DNA of 64,000 nucleotides, from positions 1,426,001-1,490,000 of the forward strand of contig NZ_FLKH01000012.1 in NCBI RefSeq assembly GCF_900086715.1, read 5' to 3'. Numbering within the stretch: position 1 is the stretch's first letter; each line of letters opens with the position of its first letter. Shown here piece by piece: positions 10,684-20,272 of this stretch. Origin of the DNA: Gracilibacillus timonensis (GTDB lineage Bacteria; Bacillota; Bacilli; Bacillales; Amphibacillaceae). A program made the position numbers and the translations under genes. The notes under the pieces were generated by a model. It did no database searches and had not been told where the DNA came from. It saw only the letters and a program-made list of their open reading frames with translations.

Positions 10684-11775
10684 TTATCTGGTAAAAGAAG
10701 CAAAATTTTTGATATTTACCTTTTCATGCATAGCGGCATTAATGGCAGCCGCAAGCAAATGGGACATATCTTGAATATAACCGTCTATTTCCTTTGGCGT
10801 TACCATCAGATTTTGTCCTAATGGGGTCAATACTTCTTGCATAAGCGCTCGTTTCTCTTGCTCATTTAAGGCTCCTATCATCCCGAAAATCTTTTCTCGT
10901 TCTTCCGCAGATGGCAGTTCCATATCGGAAAGAGAATAATCGCCGAAGGATAAACCAGCAGGGGTGAGCGATTTAGATGGTTTATCTTTCTCTTTCCATT
11001 CTTTCACAATGTGTTTCAAGACATAATCAATCGCATCACTAGTAATCGTCACCGCATCTACCACGGTAGGCACACCAATAGCAAAAACAGGCACACCAAG
11101 ACTCGCTTTTGATAATTCTTTCCTTTTGTTTCCTACTCCTGAACCTGGATGAATTCCGGCATCGGACAGTTGAATAGTAGCATTCACTCGCTCAATCGAT
11201 CGGGAAGCTAAGGCATCGATGGCCACTACAAAATCCGGCTGATACTTTTCCATGACTCCAGTAATAATGTCACTCGTCTCTATCCCTGTTACACCAAGTA
11301 CACCTGGGGACATAATGGCAACCCTTCGATACCCATCTTCTACATATTGGGGCTCATGTTCAAATAGATGATTGGTAACGAGTATTTTTTCTAAGGCTAA
11401 CGGTCCTAGTGCATCAGGTGTGACGTGCCGATTACCCAGCCCTACAATTAACCCTGTTGCTTCTTTGTTAATCTGATTTTTCTCCATCAATTCTAATAAT
11501 TGCTTTGCTACTACTGTGGCTGTTTCCTCTTGTGAAACCGTATCTTGCTTCTTGATCGCTTCGGAATAAATGGTGCGATAAGATCCAGGACTTTTGCCAA
11601 TTTGTTCTGCCCCTTCTTCATCCACCTCCACTTCGGTAACCTGAATATTCCCTTCCTGAAATTCGTTTGTCTTCACACCAGCGATTGTTTTTCTTTTGCT
11701 TTTTTCCTGATTTACATACATATCCTTTGCCTCGACTGCTAGATCTGTTCTTACCTCGAATTTTTCTTGTTTCAA
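10684..11775 (-). CDS. gpr: Germination protease GPR
   Basis: Spore endopeptidase that degrades the small acid-soluble proteins at germination. It is made as a zymogen and self-processes near its N terminus; the sequence EVRTDLAVEAKDMY resembles the SASP-like processing region. Conserved blocks include GLIVGLGNRHVTPDALGP, FVVAIDALASR and GIHPGSGVGNKRKELS. 363 aa, family-typical. Start is TTG at 11775 with AGGAGG seven bases upstream. Transcribed away from rpsT, so it presumably has its own forespore (sigma-G) promoter in the 210-base divergent gap; none was identified with confidence. Confidence 0.95.
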   Translation of the reverse strand: MKQEKFEVRTDLAVEAKDMYVNQEKSKRKTIAGVKTNEFQEGNIQVTEVEVDEEGAEQIGKSPGSYRTIYSEAIKKQDTVSQEETATVVAKQLLELMEKNQINKEATGLIVGLGNRHVTPDALGPLALEKILVTNHLFEHEPQYVEDGYRRVAIMSPGVLGVTGIETSDIITGVMEKYQPDFVVAIDALASRSIERVNATIQLSDAGIHPGSGVGNKRKELSKASLGVPVFAIGVPTVVDAVTITSDAIDYVLKHIVKEWKEKDKPSKSLTPAGLSFGDYSLSDMELPSAEEREKIFGMIGALNEQEKRALMQEVLTPLGQNLMVTPKEIDGYIQDMSHLLAAAINAAMHEKVNIKNFASFTR

Positions 11776-11922
11776 TCTGTTTCCTCCTCAGAACACTTTT
11801 TCAATAGCTTTTCCAACTACGTTTGTTTGATACTTCGCTTCCAATATTTGTGATGACAAACAACCGATTTGACAAAGTTTTTACGACTTGATCATTATTT
11901 ATATTGATAAATTGTGAAAGCT

Positions 11923-11952
11923 TTGATAAAATGTCATGTGACCTAATATATA
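11923..11952 (+). promoter_or_regulatory. Probable rpsT promoter
   Basis: TTGATA (11923-11928), an 18-base spacer and TATATA (11947-11952), 34 bases before the rpsT start codon. Confidence 0.5.
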
Positions 11953-11985
11953 GTAGGTGTATGAAGCAAGATGGAGGTGAAGACA

Positions 11986-12252
11986 TTGGCTAATATCAAA
12001 TCAGCTATTAAACGTGTACGTACTAATGAAGATCGTCGTCAACTAAATCAATCCGTAAAATCAGATATGCGTTCCTATGTTAAGAAAGTAGAAGCGTTAA
12101 TTGATCAAAAGGATGTAGAGGGTGCAACAAGCGCACTTCAAACAGCTGTTCAAAAGATTGACAAAGCGGTACAAAAAGGACTTGTTCATCAAAACAAGGG
12201 TAACCGTCAAAAATCACGCTTAACAAAGAAAGTAAATCAACTTAGCGCATAA
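11986..12252 (+). CDS. rpsT: 30S ribosomal protein S20
   Basis: Small primary 16S rRNA-binding protein. MANIKSAIKRVRTNEDRR is the typical N terminus, and the three-helix body is rich in Lys. 88 aa. The frame begins upstream at an ATG (11971) that lies in the Shine-Dalgarno region. GGAGGTGAAGACA precedes the TTG at 11986, which is where family members start. Monocistronic: own promoter and a strong terminator. Confidence 0.97.
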   Translation: MANIKSAIKRVRTNEDRRQLNQSVKSDMRSYVKKVEALIDQKDVEGATSALQTAVQKIDKAVQKGLVHQNKGNRQKSRLTKKVNQLSA

Positions 12253-12254
12253 AT

Positions 12255-12293
12255 AAAAACCACAGCAGTTTAAAAATAACTGCTGTGGTTTTT
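12255..12293. terminator. Bidirectional terminator of rpsT and holA
   Basis: Perfect 16-bp stem, AAAAACCACAGCAGTT with AACTGCTGTGGTTTTT, 7-base loop. T and A tracts on the two sides let it serve rpsT (plus) and holA (minus), which converge here. Confidence 0.93.
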
Positions 12294-12345
12294 ATTACAA
12301 ATCTTGCGTATAACTCGACTTTACAAAATGGATACGACCTTTTCT

Positions 12346-13386
12346 TTATGATACACTCTGTGACCTTATGTTTACCAAACGATATAACAATAATTCAAAT
12401 GCCAACGACTTCTCCATTCCACCCGTTTTTATCTCTGTATCCGTCTCTGCTAGCCAATCTATTGCGAGTTCCAATTCTTTCAAGGAATAGTTATTCTGCC
12501 TTTGCAACGATAATTTCGCAACATAAGGATGTATTTTCAACTGCTTTGCCATTTGTTGCTGAGTAAAACCTTGCTGTTTCAATAATTTCACTTGAAGTAA
12601 CGTGCGATACTGAGAAGCTACCAGCGCCAATAACGCAATCGGATCTTCATTCATTTTTTGCAAATCTTTGCTGATATTAACCGCCTTCGCCAAATTGTTC
12701 TCCATAATGGCATCGACTAATTTTAGTGCAGAACTATTCTCTGGGCTTGAAAGCAGTGTCTCGGCGTCCTCTAATCGAATGTGATTTCCTTCCCCCACAT
12801 ATAACGCTAACTTAGCCATTTCCGAATGAATCAACATCAAGTTTGTCCCTATTTCGTTAATGAAATAATTGACTACTTCCTCCGAAATGTAAACTTTATT
12901 TTCCTTTGCAATAGAATGGATGACAGTTTGTACATTCCATTCTTTGAGGGCTTCACATGCGATAGTACTTGCCGATTTCTTTAATTGCTTTACCACCTTT
13001 TTTCGCTCATCTACTTTCTCATAAGGTGCAATCATTACTAAGATCGAATAAGGGGCAGGATTCTCCAAATATCGAAGTAATTCCTCTGGCTGATGGACTA
13101 TTTCGGTATTTTGAGGTTTTGCCTTTAAAAAATCGGCATTGTTGGCAATAATAATTTTTCTTTCACCAAGAAAAGGGAATGTTTCTGCATCCGTAATCAC
13201 TTCCTGGATGGTGGTTTCTTCTAAATCGTATAACGATAAATTCGTATCCTGTTCTTCCGGTTGCATGCCATATTGAATCATTGCTTGCTTTACGGCCTCC
13301 AACATGTAGGTTTCTGTTCCATATAAATAATATACCAGATCGAACGTTCCTTGTTTCATCTTTTGGATGTGCTGTAAATAATCCAT
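12346..13386 (-). CDS. holA: DNA polymerase III subunit delta (HolA/YqeN)
   Basis: Clamp-loader subunit that opens the sliding clamp. The divergent AAA+ fold begins DLVYYLYGTETYMLEAV and includes the PFLGERKIIIANNADFL region; the C-terminal helical collar domain ends LLLYRLVN. 346 aa, as usual for Firmicute delta. In B. subtilis yqeN likewise sits between yqzM and rpsT. The only gene between the rpsT terminator and the yqzM promoter region. Confidence 0.92.
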   Translation of the reverse strand: MDYLQHIQKMKQGTFDLVYYLYGTETYMLEAVKQAMIQYGMQPEEQDTNLSLYDLEETTIQEVITDAETFPFLGERKIIIANNADFLKAKPQNTEIVHQPEELLRYLENPAPYSILVMIAPYEKVDERKKVVKQLKKSASTIACEALKEWNVQTVIHSIAKENKVYISEEVVNYFINEIGTNLMLIHSEMAKLALYVGEGNHIRLEDAETLLSSPENSSALKLVDAIMENNLAKAVNISKDLQKMNEDPIALLALVASQYRTLLQVKLLKQQGFTQQQMAKQLKIHPYVAKLSLQRQNNYSLKELELAIDWLAETDTEIKTGGMEKSLAFELLLYRLVNIRSQSVS

Positions 13387-13784
13387 ATATCCTCATCCCC
13401 AACTATGTAGACATCATTTTAAAATAACATACTTATGATAAGAAAATGTTGAAAAAAAATCAATTATGTTTTATTGTATAATAAGAAATACATATTGAAA
13501 AGAAACTTAGGCAACTGAATTATTTCTTAACTGCAAATGATTGTATTCCTTTTGTTTCTTATGCATAGCATAAGGGAGAGGGAAGTAAATAGCTTACATC
13601 CCTCTGCAATCTATATGAACGCAACTTCATTAGTCCTAGGCCTCTAATCAAGCTGCGATATTTTCTTCTTATATAGATTGACCAGTATCGACTAAATATA
13701 TAGGTGTAAACTCTTGCTAAGTAAGGGAATACTAAATATTGATGAAAATCAAGAAGCACATTGATATGGAAGGAGGCATTGGCA
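13387..13784. other. Divergent promoter region holA/yqzM
   Basis: 398 bases between two divergent genes. Minus strand: TTGATT and TATCAT about 16 bases apart lie in 13410-13460, a weak candidate for holA. An imperfect hairpin (GAGGGA with TCCCTC, about 13572-13603) has no T tract. No coding frame with a credible RBS was found. Confidence 0.4.
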
Positions 13785-13919
13785 ATGAATGAATTCGAAA
13801 AAGATGTACAATCAAAGCGTCACGATCTATTTGATGCTGGATTAGGTTTTGTGTTCTCCTTTTTATTCTTTATGATTATTTTCTTTATTGGTGTCATTTT
13901 TGACGCAGTCGGTTCTTAA
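13785..13919 (+). CDS. yqzM: YqzM family small membrane protein
   Basis: 44-residue protein, MNEFEKDVQSKRHD then one hydrophobic helix (about 21-42) ending DAVGS. N terminus and length match the Bacillus YqzM family, whose function is unknown. AAGGAGG eight bases before ATG. It sits between holA and comEC as in B. subtilis, on the opposite strand to both. Expected topology is a single-span membrane peptide with a charged cytoplasmic head. Confidence 0.9.
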   Translation: MNEFEKDVQSKRHDLFDAGLGFVFSFLFFMIIFFIGVIFDAVGS

Positions 13920-13941
13920 AACATGCGCAAGAACAGGTGCA

Positions 13942-13982
13942 ACACGCAAATGTTAGTTTCCATTACATTTGTGTGTTTTTTT
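13942..13982 (+). terminator. Terminator of yqzM
   Basis: 12-bp stem (ACACGCAAATGT with ACATTTGTGTGT, one wobble) followed directly by six T. It lies 22 bases after the yqzM stop. Confidence 0.9.
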
Positions 13983-14095
13983 GTTAGAAAAGGATAACAT
14001 TAGCCCCTGCGAATAACGTTTTATCGAAGAAGAGCTACGTCTAGCCCCAAGCGCTTTTATTTTTTGCATAAAATGTGACGCGATACTATCTTATT

Positions 14096-16369
14096 CTATG
14101 GTAGAAAGGGAAAAATGGTTACACTTTCTTTTGTATATTGATATGTTATCGCTCCAGAAGTATCGGTTCGATAAATATCCATGGACTGCTGCTTAAGATT
14201 TGTTAATACGTCTGGATGTGGATGTCCATATTGATTATCAAGACCAGCAGATATAATGCCTATATCGGCTCCCGTTTCACGTAAAAAACTTGCTGCACTG
14301 GACGTGTTACTGCCGTGGTGAGCTACCTTTAATACATCCAGATGCAATGATGGAAATTGTTCCAATATCTGCGCTTCCGATTTTTTGCCAATATCACCCG
14401 TAAACAGCCATGTATGCTGCCCTAAGCTTGTCTTTAGTACCACTGAATTTTCATTCTTATCGCTATTTTCCTCCCATGGATACAGCACTTCCAATAATTG
14501 TCCCTGAACGTCAACCTGGTCCCCTGCTTTTATTTGATGATCTGTCGTTTTCGGACTGATTTCTCGGTATTGCTCCAATAATTTCTGATCGAAAAAAGGG
14601 CTGCTAAACAAATGATCCACCTGATAATCATTCAAAATAAAGGGAACACTGCCAATATGATCATGATCTGCATGTGATAAAATGATCGCGTCGATCTGTT
14701 GAATCCCCCTCGCTTGAAAAAAAGGTTGGATGATTTGTTCAAAGGTTTCTGCAGAAGGTGTTTGAAAATCACGGCTCATCGTCCCTGCCGCATCGATCAT
14801 TAAGACCCCTTTACGATAAGGTAATTCTATAACGATCGCATCTCCTTGCCCGATATCTAAAACCGTTACATAGCCGTGGGGATCCAGATATGGCTTTATG
14901 CTTACCGCAACCAATAAAAACACAATTAATACCGCTGAACGAAACGCCTTTTTCATCTCGTTTCCTTCCCAAGCAACCAAGCATACGTATAATAATACAT
15001 AATAAATCCCCACCAAAATAAGAGGGAATTCTCCTGTTAGCCAAAGAAAACTTATCCTTTCATCGAGTATGGTCATTGCGTGTATGATAAAGGAATGTAC
15101 CTTCCAAAACACCATATCAATAATCGTTAGCAAAAATGGAAAAGGCAAACCAAGCAATAGAATAAACAATAGTGGTAAAACAAATATGGAAAAATAAGGG
15201 ATAACCAAAAGATTAATCAGTACGGAGGATGGTTGAAATTGATAAAAATGATATAATTGAATCGGCAAAATAATCATCAAACTTAAAAATGAAATCTGCA
15301 GCATATTCCATATGTTATGCGAAGTATGTGATAATACCTGCCGTGATAAGATAATCGCAAAAGTGACCGTAAAGCTAAATTGGAAGGCTAAAGAATAAAT
15401 CAAGTGAGGATTATACAATAACAACAGGATACAAACAAGACTAAGCGTATCAGATAACGTTAAACGAATGGGGAGCTTATTTGTCACCAAAATGACATTC
15501 ATCATTAAACAGGCACGCCAGACGGAAGGGGTCCCACCAGCCATAATCGGATAAATTAACAGAATAGCTATCAATACGAGTTGGGACTTTTCCACCGTCA
15601 TGCGACAGACATATACCAATATAAAATAAAGAAGCCCAACTATCAGACCTACATGTAAACCGGAAATAGCAATGATATGGGTCAAGTTCCAATCTTGAAA
15701 AACATCGACCACTTCCTCTTCTAGTGACGATCGATCCCCAAATAACAAAGCAGCAAACCAGGCATAAGTAAACGAATGCAGCTCCCGCTCCGCATGCTGT
15801 AATATCCTATCACGCAAATCATATATTTTTTGTATCGGACCTTGTCCCATACATGAACTATTCTCCAATGATTCAATAATGAACTGTTGATGAATATCTT
15901 GACTGGCTAAATAGAATTGATAATCAAACTGACCGGGATTTCTGGCTGTTGGAATTGTTTGATACTTCCCAGCAAAGGAACAGTTTGCCCCTGTCTTTAG
16001 AGTATTTGTAAGTGCTGGTAGGTCACTCTCTGATAGGAAATAAGTCAGTTGCACTTTTTCTTCCTGATTTGTATAAAGAGTAAAGCGTAGAAAAGTGTCC
16101 CTTTTTTCTACGTAAGAGGTAATCTGACCGGAGACAGTAGTGGTTACACTTGTATCAAGTGGAGGTTCGCTTTGGACAGCAGGAATCTGACCATACATCC
16201 ATAGACCAAACAAGCATAAACCAACCAAATAAAAAGTAGGTAAACGATGGCCTAATAATAAATACATCATAAGTGCTAATAATAACACTAAAAACAGATA
16301 CAAGGATATCCCTTGGCAAAAAAGGCATAAGAGATATATGACCATTATCCAGTGCAATCTTTGAAACAA
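14096..16369 (-). CDS. comEC: DNA internalisation channel ComEC/Rec2
   Basis: Inner-membrane channel that brings single-stranded DNA into the cytoplasm during transformation. 757 aa: N-terminal helices, an OB-like extracellular domain (DUF4131, about 70-180), the Competence domain with LFGDRSSLEEEVVDVFQDWNLTHIIAISGLHVG (seen as LFGDRSS and IAISGLHVG), about ten helices, then a metallo-beta-lactamase-like C domain. That domain keeps SHADHDHIGS (HxDH-type metal motif), FTGDIG and VAHHGSNTS, consistent with the proposed nuclease activity. Last gene of comEA-comEB-comEC, 33 bases after comEB. The frame looks intact. Confidence 0.94.
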   Translation of the reverse strand: MFQRLHWIMVIYLLCLFCQGISLYLFLVLLLALMMYLLLGHRLPTFYLVGLCLFGLWMYGQIPAVQSEPPLDTSVTTTVSGQITSYVEKRDTFLRFTLYTNQEEKVQLTYFLSESDLPALTNTLKTGANCSFAGKYQTIPTARNPGQFDYQFYLASQDIHQQFIIESLENSSCMGQGPIQKIYDLRDRILQHAERELHSFTYAWFAALLFGDRSSLEEEVVDVFQDWNLTHIIAISGLHVGLIVGLLYFILVYVCRMTVEKSQLVLIAILLIYPIMAGGTPSVWRACLMMNVILVTNKLPIRLTLSDTLSLVCILLLLYNPHLIYSLAFQFSFTVTFAIILSRQVLSHTSHNIWNMLQISFLSLMIILPIQLYHFYQFQPSSVLINLLVIPYFSIFVLPLLFILLLGLPFPFLLTIIDMVFWKVHSFIIHAMTILDERISFLWLTGEFPLILVGIYYVLLYVCLVAWEGNEMKKAFRSAVLIVFLLVAVSIKPYLDPHGYVTVLDIGQGDAIVIELPYRKGVLMIDAAGTMSRDFQTPSAETFEQIIQPFFQARGIQQIDAIILSHADHDHIGSVPFILNDYQVDHLFSSPFFDQKLLEQYREISPKTTDHQIKAGDQVDVQGQLLEVLYPWEENSDKNENSVVLKTSLGQHTWLFTGDIGKKSEAQILEQFPSLHLDVLKVAHHGSNTSSAASFLRETGADIGIISAGLDNQYGHPHPDVLTNLKQQSMDIYRTDTSGAITYQYTKESVTIFPFLP

Positions 16370-16402
16370 TTGGTTATATACCTCCTTTCCCTTTTTCTTC
16401 TC

Positions 16403-16858
16403 CTATTCAGGTTTCAATGAAATATAAGTATGGTCTAATTCCACTTTTTCCGTATATACACCAACCTCTTTAAAAAGCTCGATGGCATAGGGGTGATTTT
16501 TATAGTCTTCTGCATAATACACCGTTTTAATACCGGCCTGAATGATTGCTTTACAACAATTCAGACACGGGAAATGGGTAACATATATCTCTGCTCCTTC
16601 TGTGGAAGCTCCAAATTTTGCACATTGCAGTAATGCATTCATTTCAGCATGGATGGTACGGACACAGTGCCCATCAATGACATAGCAGCCCTCATCTATA
16701 CAATGCACACTCCCTGAGACACTCCCATTATATCCCCCTGCAATAATCCGTTTATCTCGAACAATGGTAGCACCAACCATCAACCGTTGACAAGTACTTC
16801 GTAATGCCAACAGATGGCTTTGTGCCATGAAATATTGATGCCATGAAATTCGTTCCAT
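16403..16858 (-). CDS. comEB: ComEB, dCMP deaminase-like protein
   Basis: Cytidine/deoxycytidylate deaminase family zinc enzyme encoded in the late competence operon. Zinc and catalytic motifs are THAEMNALLQ (His, Glu) and THFPCLNCCKAI (PCxxC). It also has the family insertion CIDEGCYVIDGHCVRTIHAE (His/Cys-rich second zinc site; quoted at 20 residues). 151 aa, slightly shorter than the 189 aa of B. subtilis ComEB. Not known to be essential for DNA uptake. Between comEA and comEC. Confidence 0.92.
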   Translation of the reverse strand: MERISWHQYFMAQSHLLALRSTCQRLMVGATIVRDKRIIAGGYNGSVSGSVHCIDEGCYVIDGHCVRTIHAEMNALLQCAKFGASTEGAEIYVTHFPCLNCCKAIIQAGIKTVYYAEDYKNHPYAIELFKEVGVYTEKVELDHTYISLKPE

Positions 16859-16974
16859 TTCTTCATCTCTCCCTTAAAGTAACACACTCTAATAAAATTC
16901 TATCGATATTGACCTTAACCGTCAATACATCCCTCCTGTCATCACAAAAATGCTTTCTCACTCTACCTCCTTAA

Positions 16975-17592
16975 TCATGGAACTTGAACAAACGCTTTTA
17001 TCTTTTCTAACGTTTTTTCACCAATTCCAGATACATTCGTTAAATCCTCAACCTTCTGGAATGAACCGTTTGTCTCCCGATATTCCAGGATCGCCTGTGC
17101 CTTGACTTCCCCGATTCCGGGTATGGTTTGAAGTTCTTCTAATGAAGCCATATTGAGTTTGACTTGTGGTCCTGTCTCCTGTGTTGGTGGAGTAGAAGAT
17201 GATATAGCAACTTCTTCCTCTTCTGACTGATTCGGTACATAAATGACCATTTCATCGTATACTTTTTCTGCTAAATTGATTGATAACTGATTGGCCTCTG
17301 AGGTAAATCCATCAGCAAGCAGAATCACATCCTGAACTCGATCTTCAGGCTTCGCAATATATACACCAGGTTTATTCACTTCCCCTTTAATATCTATTTT
17401 TAGTTCCAATTCTTTGACTGGCTCATCCTCTTTTTCTTCTTCTGTTACTTCCTTTTCCGTTGTTGTCACTTCTGCTGATGGGTCCACACTTACCTGATTG
17501 GACTGTTCTGCAGCACTAGGGTTTATAATAAGCCATAAGATAATGACTACCGCAATAAGTATGATATACCAATTTTTCAACAACCAAGACAT
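16975..17592 (-). CDS. comEA: DNA receptor ComEA
   Basis: Membrane-anchored DNA-binding protein of competence. One N-terminal helix (about 7-25) is followed by a long acidic Thr/Glu linker, an SLBB domain (about 60-125: IDIKGEVNKPGVYIAK) and a C-terminal helix-hairpin-helix DNA-binding domain (about 140-205) with IPGIGEVKAQAILEYR and VSGIGEKTLEKI. 205 aa from ATG 17592 (AAAGGA nine bases upstream); an ATG at 17601 overlaps that site. Divergent from comER, with a gap of only 74 bases. I see no clear ComK box (AAAA-N5-TTTT pairs) there. Confidence 0.94.
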   Translation of the reverse strand: MSWLLKNWYIILIAVVIILWLIINPSAAEQSNQVSVDPSAEVTTTEKEVTEEEKEDEPVKELELKIDIKGEVNKPGVYIAKPEDRVQDVILLADGFTSEANQLSINLAEKVYDEMVIYVPNQSEEEEVAISSSTPPTQETGPQVKLNMASLEELQTIPGIGEVKAQAILEYRETNGSFQKVEDLTNVSGIGEKTLEKIKAFVQVP

Positions 17593-17666
17593 GATCATCA
17601 TTCCTTTATCATAGAATAGAAAAGTATGTCATAGGATAGTCTTAGCAACTATCCAGGAGGCGAGTA

Positions 17667-18485
17667 ATGATGAAATGGGGCATAATAGGGACTGGTAATA
17701 TGGGGGAGATTCTAATACGAGCTTTCCTTGAATCTGCCACCATCAAGGAAACAGATTGTTATATTACCAATCGAACGATCGAAAAGGCGTATCAAATCCA
17801 AAAACAATACCCAAACTTACAGGTCGAGACTAATTTACAGGAATTACTTGAAAAAGTAGACACCGTTTATCTATGTGTCAAACCCTTGGAAATGATAGAT
17901 GTATTGAAGGAAGCGAAGCCCATTCTAACGGAGAAACAGCTGTTGGTTTCCATTACAAGTGCTTTATCTGTTGATGAATTAGAGGAATTAGTCGATTGCC
18001 AAGTAGCAAGAATGATTCCAAGCATTACAAATTATGCATTAGCAGGGGTCACGTTAGTTACCTTTGGTACACGTTTGGAGGCCTTTAAAAAAGATCAACT
18101 TCTGCAAATCTGGAACAACTTTTCAGAGGCATTAGAAATAGATGAGTCTATCGTACGGATAGCTTCTGACATCGTTTCTTGCGGCCCTGCTTTTTTCTCA
18201 TATTTAGCAGAACATTTCATTACCTCCGCCCATGATCAAACCAACATATCAAAAGAACAAGCGACTGTCTTAATGGAAAAAATGTTAGCTGGATACGGAA
18301 AATTACTTTCTGAGAAACATTTCAGCCTTACAGAATTAGTAGATAAAGTGTGTGTGAAAGGTGGGGTAACGGGTGCGGGTATCGCTGCTATTGATGAGCA
18401 CTGGGAAGACTTATTTGGCCATGTCATTCAAGCCACTCATGACAAATTTTACGAAGATAAGGCTTTACTTCATAAAAAACAATAA
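17667..18485 (+). CDS. comER: ComER, pyrroline-5-carboxylate reductase-like late competence protein
   Basis: NAD(P)-dependent dehydrogenase of the ProC family, encoded divergently from comEA in Bacillus; it is not needed for competence and its substrate is unknown. Rossmann motif GIIGTGNMGE at residues 5-14; LCVKPLE and SITSALSVDEL follow; the C-terminal dimerisation helices hold CGPAFFSYLAEH and CVKGGVTGAGI. 272 aa. AGGAGG six bases before ATG. Confidence 0.92.
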   Translation: MMKWGIIGTGNMGEILIRAFLESATIKETDCYITNRTIEKAYQIQKQYPNLQVETNLQELLEKVDTVYLCVKPLEMIDVLKEAKPILTEKQLLVSITSALSVDELEELVDCQVARMIPSITNYALAGVTLVTFGTRLEAFKKDQLLQIWNNFSEALEIDESIVRIASDIVSCGPAFFSYLAEHFITSAHDQTNISKEQATVLMEKMLAGYGKLLSEKHFSLTELVDKVCVKGGVTGAGIAAIDEHWEDLFGHVIQATHDKFYEDKALLHKKQ

Positions 18486-18927
18486 CCATTTAAGGTCTTC
18501 TTTATAATCATTCGACAATAGATGATCTATCTCCTGCCTGTATGATAAATTTTTTCTGATGTATGAATATATTCCGCTGAAAAGTCGACACCCCTGCGTT
18601 TTTTCGTCACTCTAATTAAATAATTCATTTGAAAACTGGTCCGCGTAACCGAGCCAGTTTTTAAGCGTAGCAAAATGATGCTTCACATAAACTAACTATT
18701 TAAATAACAAAAAGAGTATCCACCACTCATGAATATGACGACTATTTTTTTGATAAGCAAAGAATGTATATAACCCTTGACATAATAGGACTTGAAATAA
18801 TTTTGACCTATAACGAAACGCGATACCGATACGTTGGATGATGTAAAGTAGAGCGCTTTACGGGGGTTGCCTGGTTTTTCTTAATTCCTTCTTTTTTGGT
18901 CGTTAGTGGCTCTAAACCACCCCAACG
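18486..18927. other. Intergenic region between comER and the MetE-like gene
   Basis: About 440 bases with no supported gene. Contains the comER terminator (18632-18662). A GTAAAG...CTTTAC pair near 18843-18859 could form a small hairpin. This is the left junction of the stretch (18486-28620) that separates comER from yqeM, genes that are neighbours in B. subtilis. Confidence 0.5.
18632..18662 (+). terminator. Probable comER terminator
   Basis: AAAACTGG pairs with CCAGTTTT around a 14-base loop and ends in TTTTT. It is 147 bases beyond the comER stop. Confidence 0.65.
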
Positions 18928-18967
18928 AAAAAGGCTTTGTATCTTATTCGATACAAAACCTTTTTTT
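18928..18967 (-). terminator. Terminator of the MetE-like gene
   Basis: Stem of about 14 pairs with one mismatch: AAAAAGG, then TTTGTATC pairing with GATACAAA, then CCTTTTTTT, 6-base loop. It starts seven bases after the stop of the minus-strand gene and has T tracts in both directions. Confidence 0.85.
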
Positions 18968-18973
18968 CATTCA

Positions 18974-20080
18974 TTAACCCCAGATTTCTTCTGCTAGGGC
19001 AACAATATATTTTAGTTTATTCCACTGATCTTCTTCTGTTAGTTTGTTGCCATGATGTGTGGAAGAAAAGCCACACTGTGGACTTAGGCAAAGCTGATCT
19101 AATGGAACATACTGTGAAGCTTCTTCTACTCTCTGTTTAATGGTCTCTTTATCTTCCAACTGACCATGTTTTGAAGTGATTAAACCTAATACAACTCTTG
19201 GTCCGCCTGCTGGGATATGATCTAAAGGTTTGAAACCGCCAGAACGATCATCATCATACTCTAGGAAAAAGCCATCTACCTTTTCTTTGGCGAATAAAGT
19301 TGGTGCAATTAAGTCATAGCTTCCTTCAAATGCCCAGTTAGAACGATAATTACCACGACATAAATGAGTGGTCACCACCAAATCTTCCGGTTTATCCTCT
19401 AACACGGCATTGATCACTTTTAATGCCAAATCGATTAAATATTCACGTGAGAATTCACCATCATTGAATGGGATATCAGGCGAAGACAAACCAGCAATAT
19501 ACACATCATCAAACTGCAGATAGCGAACCCCTGCATCATAAAATGCCTTAACTGCATCACGATACGTCTGGATCACATCTTGAGCATAGACCTCTATATC
19601 AGGATAAACACTTTCATCTCTGATGCTTCGGTTAAATAACTGGTTCGGGCTTGGTATCGTTTGTTTAGCAACTGCTCTGCCATCAACGATTGCGTTAAAT
19701 TCTTTAAAATCTTGTAAGAAAGGGTGATCTGGATTAAATGATACCTTACCTATATTACGGACATCATAGCGTTCTGTTTCTTCGTCTTCATTGAAAATAA
19801 ACCCTGTATTCGGGACATATCCTTCGATTCCATGAAGGTGTTCTAAGAAATCAGTATGCCAGAAACGACGGCGGAATTCTCCGTCAGATACCAGCTCTAA
19901 ACCAACTTCAATCTGCTTATCTACAATATAGCTGATTTCCTGATTCTCAACTTCACGTAATTGCTGATCCGTAATCTGACCAGCTTGATATTCTTTCCTT
20001 GCTTGTAATAATTTCTCTGTTCTTAATAAGCTTCCGACATGATCGGCTCGAAATGGTGCTGTTTTTGCTTGCACTACCAT
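18974..20080 (-). CDS. MetE C-terminal-domain-like methionine synthase (YxjG/YxjH family)
   Basis: Cobalamin-independent methionine synthase catalytic-domain protein, 368 aa, half the length of full MetE, so the folate-binding N half is missing as in B. subtilis YxjG/YxjH. It begins FRADHVGSLLR, a family hallmark. Putative zinc ligands lie in VTTHLCRGNYRSNW (His, Cys), in the downstream Glu of FFLEYDDDRSG and in the Cys of LSPQCGFSS. Likely transfers a methyl group to homocysteine from a donor that is not certain. Placed under a SAM-I riboswitch, so it should be expressed when S-adenosylmethionine is low. Confidence 0.9.
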   Translation of the reverse strand: MVVQAKTAPFRADHVGSLLRTEKLLQARKEYQAGQITDQQLREVENQEISYIVDKQIEVGLELVSDGEFRRRFWHTDFLEHLHGIEGYVPNTGFIFNEDEETERYDVRNIGKVSFNPDHPFLQDFKEFNAIVDGRAVAKQTIPSPNQLFNRSIRDESVYPDIEVYAQDVIQTYRDAVKAFYDAGVRYLQFDDVYIAGLSSPDIPFNDGEFSREYLIDLALKVINAVLEDKPEDLVVTTHLCRGNYRSNWAFEGSYDLIAPTLFAKEKVDGFFLEYDDDRSGGFKPLDHIPAGGPRVVLGLITSKHGQLEDKETIKQRVEEASQYVPLDQLCLSPQCGFSSTHHGNKLTEEDQWNKLKYIVALAEEIWG

Positions 20081-20123
20081 GTTATCCTCTCCTTTTATGT
20101 TATGGTATAGTTACTTATCCAGT

Positions 20124-20272
20124 AAAAAAAAGCCTCTTCTGATAAGAAGAAGCCCTTTACTACTATAAGGGAACAATCTTCTTATCTGTTGGAAGTAGCA
20201 CCGTGTCTAATGATTAGACTGGTTGCTGAGACATCATCAGGCCAAATCCCTCCGTCTCTCTGGATAAGAATT
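20124..20272 (-). promoter_or_regulatory. SAM-I (S-box) riboswitch with terminator
   Basis: Minus-strand leader of the MetE-like gene. Aptamer hallmarks in order: CTTATCCAGAGAG at the 5' P1 side, CGGAGGGA, GGCCTGATGA, CAGCAACC, GGTGCTA, TTCCAACAGATAAG closing P1 (3' side near 20176-20187). The expression platform is a 10-bp terminator stem with an 8-T tract (20124-20154). High S-adenosylmethionine should favour P1 and termination. Same regulation is known for yxjG and yxjH in B. subtilis. Confidence 0.95.

Noticed and set aside
13559-13759. 66-codon minus-strand open frame between holA and yqzM
   Set aside because: No Shine-Dalgarno, no recognisable similarity, and it covers the promoter region of yqzM.
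16975-17666. ComK box between comEA and comER
   Set aside because: I looked for paired AAAA-N5-TTTT motifs and found none convincing in the 74-base gap.
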